Positions 42,718 through 51,700 of a stretch of 64,000 nt of DNA are shown in pieces; positions within the stretch are counted from its first letter, which is position 1; every line of letters starts with the position of its first letter. The stretch spans positions 248,001-312,000 of the forward strand of contig NZ_NWVD01000002.1 of NCBI RefSeq assembly GCF_002374835.1, in the 5' to 3' direction. Under the pieces are notes generated by a model. The model had not been told where the DNA came from, searched no databases, and saw only the letters and a list, made by a program, of their open reading frames with translations. This DNA is from Sphingomonas ginsenosidimutans (GTDB taxonomy: Bacteria > Pseudomonadota > Alphaproteobacteria > Sphingomonadales > Sphingomonadaceae). A program made the translations under genes and the position numbers.

Positions 42718-43815
42718 ATGGCAACCCATTTCCAGCGCGGCCTGATCGGCGACGAAAGCCTGGTGCCGACCAGCGCCGCCGGCCTTACCTTTCCCTTCGG
42801 CGACCGCGCGCCGCAGCCGGGCGAATTGCTGACGATCGCACCCGGCATCCGTTGGTGGCGGGTGCCGATGTCGGGCCCGCTCAAGCACGTCAACGGCCTG
42901 ATCCTCGACGATGGCGCGGACGGATCGGGGGAGTTGCTGGCGATCGACACCGGCACCGCCTCGCCGCGCTCGACCGAGGCGTGGCGTACGATCCTCGACG
43001 GCCCGCTCGCCGGGCAGCGGATCGCGCGCATCCTGTGCACGCACATGCACCCCGATCACATCGGGCTGGCTGGCTGGCTGTCGCGCCGCTTCGGCGATGC
43101 GCCGATCCTGATGACGCGCACCGAATGGCTGATGGCGCGGATGCTGTCGGCGGATGCGCGGCCCGAGGTGCCGGAGGAGCAGGTCGCCTTCTGGCGCGCC
43201 GCCGGCTGGGACGATGCGCAGATCGCCGAGGCGGCGAAGGGCGGCTTCGCGCAGTTCGGCAAGATGATCGCGCCGCTGCCGCTCGGCTATACCCGCATTC
43301 GCGACGGCGAGATGCTGTCGATTGGCGGCACCGCGTGGCGCGTGGTGGTCGGCAGCGGGCACAGCCCGGAACATGCGTGCCTGCTGGACGAGCAGCGTCG
43401 GATCCTGATCGCCGGCGACCAGGTGCTGCCGCGGATCAGCTCCAACGTCTCGCTTCACGCCAACGAGCCGGGGGGGGACCCGCTCGGCGACTGGCTCGCC
43501 TCGATCGAGCGGTTCCGCGCGCTGCCCGACGACCTGCTGGTGCTGCCGGGGCATGGCGATCCCTTCTACGGCCTGCACGCCCGGCTCGACGCGCTGGAGC
43601 GCGAGCATCTCGACCGGCTCGACGCGCTGGAGGCGCATCTGGCGACGCCACGGCGCGCGGTCGACTGTTTCGGCCAGCTGTTCCGCCGCCCGATCGGCCC
43701 CGACGTGATCGGCATGGCCACCGGTGAGACGCTGGCGCACCTGCGCCGGCTGGAGCTGAGCGGACGCGCCGTCCATGCGATGCGCGATGGCGTGCGGTGG
43801 TATTCGCGCGCCTGA
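42718..43815 (+). CDS. MBL-fold metallo-hydrolase
   Basis: A 365-residue metallo-beta-lactamase-fold enzyme. The metal motif is CTHMHPDHIGLAGWL (HxHxDH), with later ligands in VVGSGHSPEHACLLDE, IAGDQVLPRIS and LPGHGDPF. C-terminal helices after residue 270 are like those of the LACTB2/glyoxalase II-like group. Substrate cannot be told; thioester or lactone hydrolysis is possible. The next gene, an exonuclease, follows at 18 bases. Confidence 0.88.
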   Translation: MATHFQRGLIGDESLVPTSAAGLTFPFGDRAPQPGELLTIAPGIRWWRVPMSGPLKHVNGLILDDGADGSGELLAIDTGTASPRSTEAWRTILDGPLAGQRIARILCTHMHPDHIGLAGWLSRRFGDAPILMTRTEWLMARMLSADARPEVPEEQVAFWRAAGWDDAQIAEAAKGGFAQFGKMIAPLPLGYTRIRDGEMLSIGGTAWRVVVGSGHSPEHACLLDEQRRILIAGDQVLPRISSNVSLHANEPGGDPLGDWLASIERFRALPDDLLVLPGHGDPFYGLHARLDALEREHLDRLDALEAHLATPRRAVDCFGQLFRRPIGPDVIGMATGETLAHLRRLELSGRAVHAMRDGVRWYSRA

Positions 43816-43833
43816 ACGCCCACTATACGCCCG

Positions 43834-44604
43834 ATGATGTATCCCCGCCGTACCCAGAGCCAGATCATCCGCGTCATCGACCTGGAGACGACCGGCTCGC
43901 CCCCGCCCGTCCACGGCGTGTGCGAAGTGGGTTGGCAGGACGTGGCGCTGGGCGCTGACGGCCGCTGGGAATTGCAGGGCGAGGGCGGCAACATCCTGGT
44001 CAACCCCGGCCGCCCGATGCCGCCGATCACGCAGGCGGTCCACCATATCCGGGACGAGGATGTCGCCGACGCACCATGGTGGCAGGACGTCGCGCGACAG
44101 GTGCTGGACCCTTGGCCGCGCCGCATCGCGCTGGCCGCGCATCGCGCCGCGTTCGAGGAACAGTTCTGCACGCCCGCGCTGACGCATGGCGCGGAATGGA
44201 TCTGCACGTGGAAATGCGCACTGCGGCTGTGGCCCGATTCGCCCAGCTTCTCGAATCAGGTGCTGCGCTACTGGCGCAAGCCCGCCGGGCTGGAGCATGA
44301 ACGCGGCCTGCCCGCGCACCGCGCCTTTCCCGACGCCTATGTCACCGCGCATCATCTGCGCGACCAGCTGAACGAGGCGTCGGTGGCGCAGTTGATCGAA
44401 TGGTCGAAGGCGCCCGGCCTGTTGCCGCGTGTCCGTTACGGCCCGGATCGCGGCAAGGAATGGCGTGAGATCGAGGAGGAGAGCCTGGTCAAGTTCATGA
44501 CCGATCGCGATCCCGACATCCGCTTCACCGCGGAAACCGAAATGGCCCGGCGCCGCGGCGGCGGGCATGTCGGTCGGATCAGCCCGCAGGAATTGCTGCT
44601 GTAA
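43834..44604 (+). CDS. DnaQ-like 3'-5' exonuclease
   Basis: A 256-residue DEDD-type exonuclease. Exo I is RVIDLETTGS (residues 14-23), Exo II lies in AAHRAAFEEQF, and Exo III is HRAFPDAYVTAHHL with the H-x5-D pattern (DEDDh). The usual N and D of Exo II (AHNxxFD) are replaced by R and E, which might lower or change activity. The C-terminal 80 residues, including WREIEEESLVKFMTDRDPDIRFTAETE, are an extra region seen in exodeoxyribonuclease X-like proteins. Either of two adjacent ATGs may be the start. Confidence 0.87.
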   Translation: MMYPRRTQSQIIRVIDLETTGSPPPVHGVCEVGWQDVALGADGRWELQGEGGNILVNPGRPMPPITQAVHHIRDEDVADAPWWQDVARQVLDPWPRRIALAAHRAAFEEQFCTPALTHGAEWICTWKCALRLWPDSPSFSNQVLRYWRKPAGLEHERGLPAHRAFPDAYVTAHHLRDQLNEASVAQLIEWSKAPGLLPRVRYGPDRGKEWREIEEESLVKFMTDRDPDIRFTAETEMARRRGGGHVGRISPQELLL

Positions 44605-44655
44605 TTCGTCGGCGGGGCTGGCGCCGCGCGGTCGTGCGCGATACGCCGTCCCACG

Positions 44656-46167
44656 ATGGCAGCCCTGGATATTCGCGCGATCCTTCGGGACAAAGGGATC
44701 GGCCGCCGCCTGCGCGGGGTCATGGTGGTCGCGTTTCTGGCGCTGATCCTGGCCGGCGGCGCCGCCGTGTGGATGACCGGCCGCAGCCAGCAGCACATCC
44801 GCGCGGTATCGCACACCTATGAGGTGGAGAATGCGGTGCTCGACGCGCGCCAGCTGCTGGAACGTGGCGAGACGACGCGGCGCGGCTATCTGCTCGCGCC
44901 CGGGCAGCGCGACTTCCTGGCGATCTACCGCCGCAGCGCGCAGGCGCTGCCGGACGCGCTCAAGCGTATCCGCCGGCTGACCAGCGACAATCCGGTCCAG
45001 GTCGCCTATTACGCGACGCTGCTCGACCAGGTCCGGCGGCTCGTCGTGCTGCGCGAGGAATCGATCGCGCGCATCACGGCGGGCGACGTCGCCGGCGCGC
45101 GCGCCGCATTCGATGTCGAGCATTCCGCGCTGCCGATGGCGTCGATCCGCGCGACGCTCGACCGGATGGCGCGGGAGGAACGCCGGCTGCTGACCATCCG
45201 CGAACGCGACGTCGCCACCAGCGAGCGGATGTTCTACGTCGTCCTGGCGGTGGCGGGCATCCTGCTGGCGGTCGCGGTGGTCGCCTCGCTGCTGACCGTG
45301 CTGGGCTACACCCGCGACCTGGCGCGCTCGCACGATGCGCTACGCGCGCTCAACGCGGGGCTGGAGGATCGCGTCACCGAACGGACCGCGGACCTGACCC
45401 GCGCGAACGAGGAAATCCAGCGGTTCGCCTATATCGTCAGCCATGACCTGCGCTCGCCGCTGGTCAACGTCATGGGTTTCACCGCCGAGCTGGAGAGCGC
45501 CACCGGCCAGCTGTCGCAGCTGGTCGACCGGGTCGAGGCGGAGGCGCCGCAGTTGCTGACCGACGACGCCCGCTTCGCCGCGCGCGAGGACCTGCCCGAG
45601 GCGATCGGCTTCATCCGCACCTCGACGCAGAAGATGGACCGGCTGATCAACGCCATCCTCCAGCTGTCGCGTCAGGGGCGCCGCGCGCTGGCACCCGAAC
45701 GGCTCGACATCGCCGCGATGGTCGGACAGATCCGCGAGACGCTGGCGCACCGGCTGGCCGACGCCGACGCTACGCTGGAGGTAGAGGGCGACCTGCCCGA
45801 GATCGTCAGCGACCGCTTTTCGATCGACCAGATCCTGTCGAACCTCATCGAGAATGCGGTGAAATATCTGCGCCCGGGCGTGCCCGGACGGATCGTCGTG
45901 CGCGGCCACTGCGAGGGCAGCCGCGCGGTGTTCGAGATCGCCGACAACGGGCGCGGCATCGACCCGCGCGATCATGCACGCGTGTTCGACCTGTTCCGCC
46001 GTTCGGGCACGCAGGATCGCCCCGGCGAGGGAATCGGGCTTGCCACGGTGCGTGCGCTGGTGTTCCGTCTCGGCGGGCTGATCGATCTTTCTTCTGCCCT
46101 GGGTGAAGGCGCCACCTTCCGCCTGTCGCTACCCCTTACCTACGCATCGCAGGAAACCGTCGAATGA
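44656..46167 (+). CDS. CHASE3-domain sensor histidine kinase (KipF-like)
   Basis: A 503-residue membrane kinase. TM1 spans 21-41, a periplasmic CHASE3 domain about 45-185 (RGYLLAPGQRDFLAIY), TM2 193-217, a short coiled coil (LEDRVTERTADLTRANEEI), the H-box SHDLRSPLVNVMGF with His263, an extended dimerisation region, and an HATPase domain with NLIENAVKYL, IADNGRGID and GEGIGLATV. Its stop overlaps the next gene (ATGA). In Sphingomonas melonis Fr1, the CHASE3 kinase KipF phosphorylates the receiver domain of the HRXXN kinase PakF to start the general stress response; this operon has the same parts. Confidence 0.9.
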   Translation: MAALDIRAILRDKGIGRRLRGVMVVAFLALILAGGAAVWMTGRSQQHIRAVSHTYEVENAVLDARQLLERGETTRRGYLLAPGQRDFLAIYRRSAQALPDALKRIRRLTSDNPVQVAYYATLLDQVRRLVVLREESIARITAGDVAGARAAFDVEHSALPMASIRATLDRMAREERRLLTIRERDVATSERMFYVVLAVAGILLAVAVVASLLTVLGYTRDLARSHDALRALNAGLEDRVTERTADLTRANEEIQRFAYIVSHDLRSPLVNVMGFTAELESATGQLSQLVDRVEAEAPQLLTDDARFAAREDLPEAIGFIRTSTQKMDRLINAILQLSRQGRRALAPERLDIAAMVGQIRETLAHRLADADATLEVEGDLPEIVSDRFSIDQILSNLIENAVKYLRPGVPGRIVVRGHCEGSRAVFEIADNGRGIDPRDHARVFDLFRRSGTQDRPGEGIGLATVRALVFRLGGLIDLSSALGEGATFRLSLPLTYASQETVE

Positions 46168-46613
46168 ACGCGCACCAGTCCGTCAGCATCGTCATGATCG
46201 AGGACGACGAAGGGCACGCCCGGCTGATCGAAAAGAACATCCGCCGCGCCGGTATCATGAACGATATCCGTCACTTCACCGACGGCACCAGTGCGCTCGA
46301 CTATATCTTCAACGATGATGGCGGCCCGGCGCGCAACGGCCCGGCGCTGGTCCTGCTCGACCTCAACCTGCCCGACATGAGCGGCACCGACATCCTGGCG
46401 CGGATCAAGGGTGGCGACGCGGCGGTGCGACGCACCCCCGTCGTGGTGCTGACCACCACCGACGACAGCCGCGAAATCCAGCGCTGCTACGATCTGGGCG
46501 CCAACGTCTATATCACCAAGCCGGTGAATTATGAGAATTTCGCGCAGGCGATCCGCCAGCTGGGGCTGTTCCTGTCGGTGATCCAGGTCCCCGATCTCGG
46601 CGAGGGCGGTTGA
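46164..46613 (+). CDS. Single-domain response regulator (Rcp1-like)
   Basis: A 149-residue receiver with no output domain. It has the acidic pair in [16 protein letters not shown], phosphoacceptor Asp66 in [11 protein letters not shown], a switch threonine in [12 protein letters not shown] and the lysine in [12 protein letters not shown]. The [14 protein letters not shown] and NYENF segments are typical of Rcp1-type regulators. It overlaps the upstream kinase by four bases and the downstream kinase start by up to four. It may act as a phosphate sink or relay between the two kinases. Confidence 0.92.
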   Translation: MNAHQSVSIVMIEDDEGHARLIEKNIRRAGIMNDIRHFTDGTSALDYIFNDDGGPARNGPALVLLDLNLPDMSGTDILARIKGGDAAVRRTPVVVLTTTDDSREIQRCYDLGANVYITKPVNYENFAQAIRQLGLFLSVIQVPDLGEGG

Positions 46614-47647
46614 GCGACGCGATGGGCCGGCGCGTCCTCTACATCGACGATGACGCGGGCATCCGCCGGCTGGTCGAGCGGGCGCTGACGCGGCGCGGCT
46701 ATGACGTCACCGTCGCCGACGGCGGCGAGGCGGGCGTGGCCGCGGCGCGCGCGGGCGGGTTCGATCTGGCCGCGGTCGATCACTATATGCCCGGCATCGA
46801 CGGGCTGGAAACGATGGCGCAGCTGATGCAGCTGCCCAGTCCCCCGGCGATCGTCTACGTCACCGGATCGGAGGAGACGCGCGTCGCGGTCGCCGCCCTG
46901 CGCGCCGGCGCGGCCGATTATGTCGTCAAGACGCCGGGCGAGGATTTCTTCGACTTGCTCGACGCCTCGTTCCGGCAGGTGCTGGCCCGCGCCGAGCTCC
47001 ACGCCGAAAAGTCGCAGGCGGAGGCCGCGCTGCGCGCCAGCAACGCCCGACTGGAAGCGCTGTTGGCCGAGGTGAACCACCGCGTCGCCAATTCGCTCCA
47101 GCTCGTCTCGGCGATGGTGCGGCTGCAGGCGGGATCGGTCACCGACGCCGCGGCGCGTGCCGCGCTGGAAGATACCGAACGCCGCATCGTTGCGATCGCG
47201 CACGTCCACCGCCGCCTCTATACCGGCCACGACGTCGAGCATGTCGACATGCGCGACTATCTGGCGCAGCTGATCCGGGAGCTGTCGGAGACATGGTCGA
47301 CCACCGACCGCCCGCGTTCGCTGCTCCTCGACGCCGAATCGGTGCAGTTGCCGACCGACCGCGCGGTGTCGCTGGGGGTGATCGTCACCGAACTGGTCAG
47401 CAATGCGTGCAAATACGCCTATCCCGACGGCCAGGGCGAGGTACGCATCGCGCTGATCCGCGAAGGCGATGAGCGGTTCCGCCTGACCGTGGAGGACGAC
47501 GGCATCGGCATCGGCGATGCCGCGCCCAAGGGCACCGGCGTGGGCACCCGCCTGATCCGCGCGATGGCGCAGAGCCTCGATTCGATCGTCGAATACGATT
47601 CGGCGCACGCCGGCACCCGCGCCGTCCTGGCGGCAGCGCTGCGCTGA
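46610..47647 (+). CDS. Receiver-HRXXN (HisKA_2) hybrid histidine kinase, PakF-like
   Basis: A 345-residue cytoplasmic protein: an N-terminal receiver (residues 7-125; acidic pair in YIDDDAG, Asp57 in AAVDHYMPG, Thr85, Lys107), then a HisKA_2-type kinase with the HRXXN motif HRVAN at 157-161 and an ATPase domain ([31 protein letters not shown]). HRXXN kinases phosphorylate PhyR in alphaproteobacteria; PakF of S. melonis has this same receiver-kinase order without a sensor domain. TTG 46610 overlaps the upstream stop; ATG 46622 is the alternative, giving 341 residues. Confidence 0.9.
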   Translation: MSDAMGRRVLYIDDDAGIRRLVERALTRRGYDVTVADGGEAGVAAARAGGFDLAAVDHYMPGIDGLETMAQLMQLPSPPAIVYVTGSEETRVAVAALRAGAADYVVKTPGEDFFDLLDASFRQVLARAELHAEKSQAEAALRASNARLEALLAEVNHRVANSLQLVSAMVRLQAGSVTDAAARAALEDTERRIVAIAHVHRRLYTGHDVEHVDMRDYLAQLIRELSETWSTTDRPRSLLLDAESVQLPTDRAVSLGVIVTELVSNACKYAYPDGQGEVRIALIREGDERFRLTVEDDGIGIGDAAPKGTGVGTRLIRAMAQSLDSIVEYDSAHAGTRAVLAAALR

Positions 47648-47689
47648 TAAGGTTGAGCGCGGTCAAAACGACGGGCGATCCCCGCCTGA

Positions 47690-48040
47690 TTGCGGAGATT
47701 CGCGACACGGCGTAACGTGGCCTGTGTGCCTAAGGAAACGAGAAGCTGGCTGCGCGTCCGCAGTGCCCATAAATCTCAGCGTACGCGCGGTCCCAATAGG
47801 CACATTACTAAATTCAGGTCAGATAACGACCTTCACCAATGGCGGTACGTCGTCTGGTTCGCCATTCCCATAACCACGCTGACCTATGGCCTGCTACGGT
47901 CGATGGGCGTTCCATTTGGCTATTCATCAGCCGCCGCCATTCCCGCTGTCTGCTTTGCGCTATTCGTCCAATATCGCGCTCGGCACGACCGCAAACTTGG
48001 TCGGCGATTTAGCCAGTATGATGCTGATGACCTCAGTTAG
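47690..48040 (+). CDS. Hypothetical small membrane protein in a lower-G+C stretch
   Basis: An open frame of up to 116 residues starting at TTG 47690; GTG codons at 47717 and 47726 are alternative starts. The N-terminal half is basic and Ser/Arg-rich, the C-terminal half carries two hydrophobic segments (WRYVVWFAIPITTLTYGLL and AAAIPAVCFALFVQYRA). Codon choice is less G/C biased at third positions than in all neighbours, which may mean recent acquisition or a decaying gene. Coding is plausible but not certain. Confidence 0.42.
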   Translation: MRRFATRRNVACVPKETRSWLRVRSAHKSQRTRGPNRHITKFRSDNDLHQWRYVVWFAIPITTLTYGLLRSMGVPFGYSSAAAIPAVCFALFVQYRARHDRKLGRRFSQYDADDLS

Positions 48041-48229
48041 ATCTCGGCTCCAAACGCCACGAGATATTGATCGGCGAGCTGGGCGAATGACCGATAGCCA
48101 CCAAACGCAGCCATTACCAAAGTCCGATCGTCCGCCAGAACCGCCGATCAATCCCAACAGGCCCGACCAACCGCTCACATTGACGGCCACCAGCGAACGT
48201 TAACCCTTCGCCGCTAAGCGTCGGCGACC
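48041..48229. other. Non-coding remainder of the 47648-48229 gap
   Basis: Together with 47648-47689 this makes up the longest gap without a confident gene. It has lower G+C than the surroundings. A 38-codon frame at 48087-48203 (MTDSHQTQPLPKS, then Pro-rich) is open but too short and repetitive in composition to support. I see no tRNA, hairpin terminator or repeat in it. Confidence 0.5.
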
Positions 48230-49519
48230 ATGTACCACGACGCCGCGCTTCCTGCCGTCGCCCCGCGCGCCCGCTCGCGACCCGTTTCCGCCGTGTCGCA
48301 CGGGGTGGGGCTGGCCGGGCTGGCCGGGCTGATCGCCTGGACCGCGACGGCGCTCCATTTCGGGATGGACGGGCCGTATGCGGCGCTGATCAACGTCGTC
48401 GCGTGCGGCGTGCCGATGGTGCTGTGGTCGCTGCTGATCGACAAGGTGCATCGCCGCCCCTCGACCGGGATCGACTGGTCGAACGCCCGCCCGCTGCGCG
48501 ACACGCTGGACATCAGCATCGTCAAGCTGACCGGGCTGTGGGCGACCTGGGCGGGGATCGCGCTGATCTACGCCACCGGACGCTTTTACTGGGAGGGCAA
48601 CTTCCTGTTCGCGATGTGGTGCCTGGAACGCGCCGCGCCGGTCGTGCTGGTCGCCTCGATCCCCTATGTCCTGTGGCTCGACCGTTATCTGGTGGAGCCG
48701 CGCGACGGCGCGTGGCACATGGGCGCGTGGCTGCTCGGCAGCGGCGATGCGGATCGCGAGGCGATCTATGGCCATCTGCGCGCCTGGGCGGTGAAGGCGC
48801 TGTTCTTCGCGTTCATGCTGGCGATCGTCCCCGGCAATTTCGGCGACTTCGTCCGGCTGGATCGGAGCGCGCTGCTGTCCGATCCGGTCGCGCTCGCCAA
48901 CTGGCTGATCACCTTCATGTTCGTGGTCGACGTCGCCTTCGCCACCGTGGGCTATGCGCTGACGATGCGGCCGCTCGATGCGCAAATCCGCTCGGCCAAC
49001 CCCTATATGGCGGCGTGGAGCGCGGCGCTGATCTGCTACCCGCCGTTCATCATGATGAGCGACGGCGGCCCGTTCGACTATCGCCCCGGCACCGCCGACT
49101 GGACCCACTGGATGCAGGGGCATCCGCTGATGCTCGCGCTGACCGGCGGGGTGCTGGTGGTGCTGACCGCGATCTACGCCTGGGCGACGGTGGCGTTCGG
49201 GCTGCGCTTCTCGAACCTGACCAACCGCGGCATCCTGACCCACGGCCCCTATGCCTGGTCGCGCCACCCCGCCTATCTGGCGAAGAACCTGTTCTGGTGG
49301 CTGTCGACCATCCCCATGCTGTCGACCGGCAGCCTGGTCGACGCGGCGCGCGCCACGCTGCTGCTGGGCGCGGTCAGCGGCGTCTATTACTGGCGCGCGC
49401 GGACCGAGGAGCGCCACCTGCGCGCCGATCCGGCCTATCAGGCCTATGACAGGTGGATCGAGCGCCACGGCGCGATCCCGCGCTTCCTGCGCTGGGCGCG
49501 CGGGCGCAGCGGCGCCTAG
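48230..49519 (+). CDS. ICMT-like membrane methyltransferase with extended N-terminal membrane region
   Basis: A 429-residue multi-spanning protein. The C-terminal 150 residues match the isoprenylcysteine carboxyl methyltransferase / phospholipid methyltransferase fold: LTNRGILTHGPYAWSRHPAYLAKNLFWW, then ARTEERHLRADPAYQAY. The first 270 residues add about six further membrane helices, unusual for the family, where about 200 residues is normal. The substrate is unknown; bacterial members methylate lipids or small molecules. Its TAG stop overlaps the convergent gshA stop by four bases. Confidence 0.82.
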   Translation: MYHDAALPAVAPRARSRPVSAVSHGVGLAGLAGLIAWTATALHFGMDGPYAALINVVACGVPMVLWSLLIDKVHRRPSTGIDWSNARPLRDTLDISIVKLTGLWATWAGIALIYATGRFYWEGNFLFAMWCLERAAPVVLVASIPYVLWLDRYLVEPRDGAWHMGAWLLGSGDADREAIYGHLRAWAVKALFFAFMLAIVPGNFGDFVRLDRSALLSDPVALANWLITFMFVVDVAFATVGYALTMRPLDAQIRSANPYMAAWSAALICYPPFIMMSDGGPFDYRPGTADWTHWMQGHPLMLALTGGVLVVLTAIYAWATVAFGLRFSNLTNRGILTHGPYAWSRHPAYLAKNLFWWLSTIPMLSTGSLVDAARATLLLGAVSGVYYWRARTEERHLRADPAYQAYDRWIERHGAIPRFLRWARGRSGA

Positions 49520-50889
49520 AAGCTTTCCTCGCCATAGACGCGCGACACGTCGCCGCCCCAGGCGCCGTGATAGCGGTCCAGCAGCGCTTGTGCCGGCACC
49601 TTCCCGCCGCGCACGATCTCATGCAGCGGCGCCAGGAAGCCTGTTTCGTCGTCACCCGCCGCATTGGTGCGCGCGCGCGCCGCAAGTCCCGCGTGCGCGA
49701 CGTCGAGCACCTGCCCGGCCACGTCGCGCAACCGCCGCCCGCCCGCGATCGGCGCGTCCAGACCCAGCTTCGGCACCGCATCGCGCAGCGCCTGCCGCTC
49801 CTCGAGCGTCCAGTCCTTCACCACGTCCCACGCGGCATCCAGCGCGCCCTGATCGTAGAGCAGCCCGACCCACAGCGCCGGCAGCGCGCAGATCCGCCCC
49901 CACGGCCCGCCATCGGCGCCGCGCATCTCAAGGAAGGTCTTCAGTCGCACTTCGGGGAAGGCGGTGGACAGATGGTCGTTCCAGTCGTCCATCGTCGGCT
50001 TCTCGCCGGGCAGGACCGACAATTCGCCCTTCAGGAAATCGCGGAACGACAGCCCCGCCGCGTCGATGTACCGTCCCTCGCGATAGACGAAGTACATCGG
50101 CACATCGAGCATATAGTCGGCATAGCGCTCGTAACCGAAACCGTCCTCGAACACGAACGGCAGCATCCCCGTCCGTGCCGGGTCGGTATCTGACCAGATG
50201 TGGCTGCGATAGCTGAGGAAGCCGTTCGGCTTGCCCTCCGTGAACGGCGAATTGGCGAACAGCGCGGTCGCCAGCGGTTGCAGCGCCAGCCCGACGCGGA
50301 ACTTCTTCGCCATGTCCGCTTCGCTGGCATAATCCAGGTTCACCTGGATCGTGCAGGTGCGCAGCATCATGTCGAGGCCCATCGTGCCGACGCGCGGCAT
50401 GTGGCGCAGCATGATGGCATAGCGGCCCTTGGGCATGATCGGCAGCGCGTCGCGCGTCTTGTCTGGCCACATCCCCAGCCCCAGGAAGCCGATGCCCAGC
50501 TTCTCGCCCGCCGCCTTCACCTGCTGCAGGTGGCGGCCGGTTTCGGCGCAGGTCTGGTGCAGGTTGTCGAGCGGCGCGCCCGACAGTTCGAACTGCCCCG
50601 CCGGCTCCAGGCTGACCGACCCGTCGGCGCCGGTCAGCGCGATGATGTTGCCGCCCTCCTCCACCGGGGTCCAGCCATGCTGGACCAACTCCAGCAGCAG
50701 CGCACGGATGCCCCCCGGCTCGCCCCACGACGGGGCGTGGTGATCGGTGGTGGAATAGACGAATTTCTCGTGCTCGGTGCCGATCCGCCAGCGGTCCGCC
50801 GGCTTCTCGCCACCGGCGAAATGGGCGATGAGCTGGTCGCGCGATTCAATGACCGCTGCGTTGCTGTCCGAAACGGTCTTCGTCGTCAT
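49516..50889 (-). CDS. gshA: Glutamate--cysteine ligase (plant/alphaproteobacterial type)
   Basis: A 457-residue ligase making gamma-glutamylcysteine, the first step of glutathione synthesis. Typical segments are RWRIGTEHEKFVY near residue 34, EPAGQFELSGAPL, MPKGRYAIMLRHMPRVGTMGLDMMLRTCTIQVNLDY and FLEMRGADGGPWGRICALPALWVGLLYD. These match the plant-type family used by alphaproteobacteria rather than E. coli GshA. It is the last gene of a leftward group after rsmE (32 bases). Glutathione would serve the Atm1-like exporter and glyoxalase also in this window. Confidence 0.95.
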   Translation of the reverse strand: MTTKTVSDSNAAVIESRDQLIAHFAGGEKPADRWRIGTEHEKFVYSTTDHHAPSWGEPGGIRALLLELVQHGWTPVEEGGNIIALTGADGSVSLEPAGQFELSGAPLDNLHQTCAETGRHLQQVKAAGEKLGIGFLGLGMWPDKTRDALPIMPKGRYAIMLRHMPRVGTMGLDMMLRTCTIQVNLDYASEADMAKKFRVGLALQPLATALFANSPFTEGKPNGFLSYRSHIWSDTDPARTGMLPFVFEDGFGYERYADYMLDVPMYFVYREGRYIDAAGLSFRDFLKGELSVLPGEKPTMDDWNDHLSTAFPEVRLKTFLEMRGADGGPWGRICALPALWVGLLYDQGALDAAWDVVKDWTLEERQALRDAVPKLGLDAPIAGGRRLRDVAGQVLDVAHAGLAARARTNAAGDDETGFLAPLHEIVRGGKVPAQALLDRYHGAWGGDVSRVYGEESF

Positions 50890-50921
50890 GGCGGCGCCTT
50901 ACTGCGCCGTGAACGCCCGCG

Positions 50922-51698
50922 CTAGAGGGCGCTGCTTGCGTCAGGTGAAGTGCTGCTTTTCCAGTCCCCGCCAACCGCCATCCATACCGCCACGGCCGCC
51001 GCCGCCGCGGTCTCCGCACGCAGGATGCGCGGGCCGAGCGCGATGCCGGTCGCCGCCGGGCAGGCGCGGATCGCGGCGCGCTCGTCATCGTCGAACCCGC
51101 CCTCCGGCCCGATCAGGATCGCCGCCGGTCCGGCGCGCGCGATCATCGCCTCCGCCGCGGGCACGCCGCCGGTTTCGTCGGCGAAGAACAGCGCACGCTC
51201 CGCGGGCCAGTCGCGCAGCAGCGCCGGCAGCTTCACCGCCTCCACGACCTCGGGCAACGCGGTGCGCCCGCATTGCTCGGCGGCCTCGATCATCTGGGTG
51301 CGCAGCCGCTCGGTATTCGGACGGTCGACCACGGTGCGCCGTGTCACCACCGGCACCAGCCGCGCGACGCCCAGTTCGCACGCCTTTTCCGCCATCCAGT
51401 CGACGCGCCCCTTCTTCAGCGGCGCGGCGACCAGCCACAGGTCGGGCACCGCCTCGCGCGCGCGCAGCCGCTCGGTCACGTCCAGCGTCAGGTCGCGCTT
51501 GCCGACCGTCGCGGCGATGGCCAGCCATTCGCCGGTCGCGTCGTCGAACAGCTTCACCGGATCGCCCGGCCTGATGCGCATCACCGCGACCAGATAATGC
51601 GCCGCCGCGCCGTCCAGCCGCAGCGGCCCCGCGGCCAGCCGGGTTTCCACGAACAGCCGCGGCGTCGATCGCGGCGGCCAGGCCGGTTGCGCTCCCAT
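50922..51698 (-). CDS. rsmE: 16S rRNA (uracil(1498)-N(3))-methyltransferase
   Basis: A 258-residue SPOUT methyltransferase modifying U1498 of 16S rRNA. An N-terminal PUA-like part (TPRLFVETRLAAGPLRLDG, HYLVAVMRIRPGDPV) precedes the trefoil-knot domain with LVPVVTRRTVVD, MIEAAEQCGR, ILIGPEGGFDDDE and ALGPRILRAETAAAAA, all RsmE signatures. It starts two bases after the stop of a 52-residue frame upstream and is followed by gshA. Confidence 0.95.
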   Translation of the reverse strand: MGAQPAWPPRSTPRLFVETRLAAGPLRLDGAAAHYLVAVMRIRPGDPVKLFDDATGEWLAIAATVGKRDLTLDVTERLRAREAVPDLWLVAAPLKKGRVDWMAEKACELGVARLVPVVTRRTVVDRPNTERLRTQMIEAAEQCGRTALPEVVEAVKLPALLRDWPAERALFFADETGGVPAAEAMIARAGPAAILIGPEGGFDDDERAAIRACPAATGIALGPRILRAETAAAAAVAVWMAVGGDWKSSTSPDASSAL

Positions 51699-51700
51699 CC

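Noticed and set aside
42670..45333. An 887-codon open frame on the minus strand across three plus-strand genes
   Set aside because: It is antisense to trcR's downstream metallo-hydrolase, exonuclease and kinase genes, has no recognisable motif, and is rich in Arg/Gln/His/Ala as expected from the reverse frame of G/C-rich coding DNA.
48087..48203. A 38-codon frame (MTDSHQTQP...)
   Set aside because: Too short, Pro-rich and without ribosome binding site or domain; kept only as a note on the gap.
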